Source: Saccoglossus kowalevskii
Lineage: Eukaryota; Hemichordata; Enteropneusta; Harrimaniidae
Assembly: GCF_000003605.2 (NCBI RefSeq)
Contig: NW_003137832.1
Location: forward strand, 21,742-42,186
Length of the DNA stretch: 20,445 nucleotides
Direction of reading: 5' to 3'
The stretch's first letter is position 1. Each line of letters opens with the position of its first letter. Made by a program: the position numbers and the translations under genes. Positions 19,704-20,445 of the stretch are shown here, piece by piece. Below the pieces are notes generated by a model. The model was not told where the DNA came from, did not search any database, and saw only the letters and a list, made by a program, of their open reading frames with translations.

Positions 19704-20445
19704 CTGGCGCCCCGAAAGGAAGATATATCAATAAATATGTTAATAATGTAGTGAAAGCCATGGGCAAGATCAATAGTTGTTGGGGCAGGCTTAAGCAATG
19801 TTGATCCCTTCCTTACACAAGATTCCTTAAAATTAGTTAGTACCCAGGCAAAACATGCCACCAAAATCTTAGAAACGCATAATACTAAGAAAATCGGTAT
19901 GAATCATACGACTTGGGATCAGACACTGCATATGACATGCAGATAGCATGAAGAAAGTATTCAATTCAATGCTATAATAAAAAGATATACTACACTGGTG
20001 ATATGGGTAGGGTTAGGGGGGTTTAGTTTATTATAAATATTTATCAGTGAGAAAAAGCATTTGAGAACTAGAGCATCCCAAGCAGATCTGCACAAATAAG
20101 GTAATGAGGCAATTTAACAGTATTTGCCTTGAACTTTGAAGTGCATAGAGCACAGAAAGTGTTAGAAGGATCACATAGTGGTCAGTCAGAGTTCAACATC
20201 CTTGTGCCCATTTACTTCTAATAAATAAAAGCTCATAAAAATTAATTTTCCTACTGTCCATCCATGCAAACAATAAAACCCACTGGTACTATTTCATGCA
20301 TGTGATTAGTCTGGCTAACTACAAGTGAAGAATGATTCATTGCTCGTGAACATTCCAAGGGATCTTTATGAGCACAGTCATAAAACTCATCTCAACATAC
20401 AATGTTACACAGGAAATTAAACTGTACATGCTTCAACAGCCAACA
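19704..20445 (-). other. NDUFA4 upstream intron (partial), no other gene seen
   Basis: The next upstream NDUFA4 exon, expected to encode the membrane helix and end near NPDVS, was not found in this stretch. The intron therefore exceeds about 740 bp. The sequence is AT-rich and otherwise featureless. Confidence 0.5.

Noticed and set aside
19619..19864. 81-codon minus-strand ORF as an independent gene
   Set aside because: Only its last 20 codons are real, as an NDUFA4 exon. The upstream part is intron that happens to stay open.
1..20445. CRISPR arrays, bacterial operons or prophage
   Set aside because: The window has spliced animal genes and animal-type transposons. The only regular array is a minisatellite with no spacers.

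Overview
The window looks like nuclear DNA of a non-chordate marine-type invertebrate. It is AT-rich, has GT-AG introns, and is full of simple repeats and decayed transposons. It carries a gustatory-receptor-like (GRL) chemoreceptor gene and the 3' end of NDUFA4, an animal respiratory-chain subunit. GRL genes are known from molluscs, annelids, ambulacrarians, cnidarians and placozoans and are expanded in arthropods. I lean to a lophotrochozoan or ambulacrarian, but cannot fix the phylum.

Layout. 1-5390: mostly non-coding, with a (TA)27 tract, a relic of a LINE endonuclease (about 1790-2052) and two stretches of degenerate repeat. 5391-5861 (minus): a broken GRL copy covering TM1-TM3, with two reading-frame shifts. 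8326-10350 (minus): a 5'-truncated, frameshifted LINE with reverse transcriptase and C-terminal parts; next to its 3' end lie two diverged copies of a segment about 280 bp apart. 11051-11115: (ATT)n. 11767-14051 (plus): a complete four-exon GRL gene of 431 codons, not visible as one ORF. 15471-15528: a tRNA-like SINE head. 15738-17360: a 1.6-kb terminal-inverted-repeat (TIR) DNA transposon with a probable 9-bp target duplication; its left TIR is split by a second inverted-repeat element, and a (CG)19 tract sits at the inner edge of its right TIR. 18425-19703 (minus): the last two coding exons of NDUFA4, with a 14-copy 35-bp minisatellite in the intron between them. Upstream NDUFA4 exons lie beyond the right edge.

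The main discovery is the GRL locus. The C-terminal part of the receptor (intracellular loop 3 and TM7) is spread over three short exons of 72, 90 and 51 nt. All three introns are phase 0 with perfect GTAAGT donors, and the last exon carries the family's TY-x5-Q signature. The pseudogene about 6 kb away on the opposite strand aligns with the intact gene across TM1-TM3, which suggests a small GRL cluster undergoing birth and death and split by a LINE insertion. The receptor and NDUFA4 have no evident functional link.
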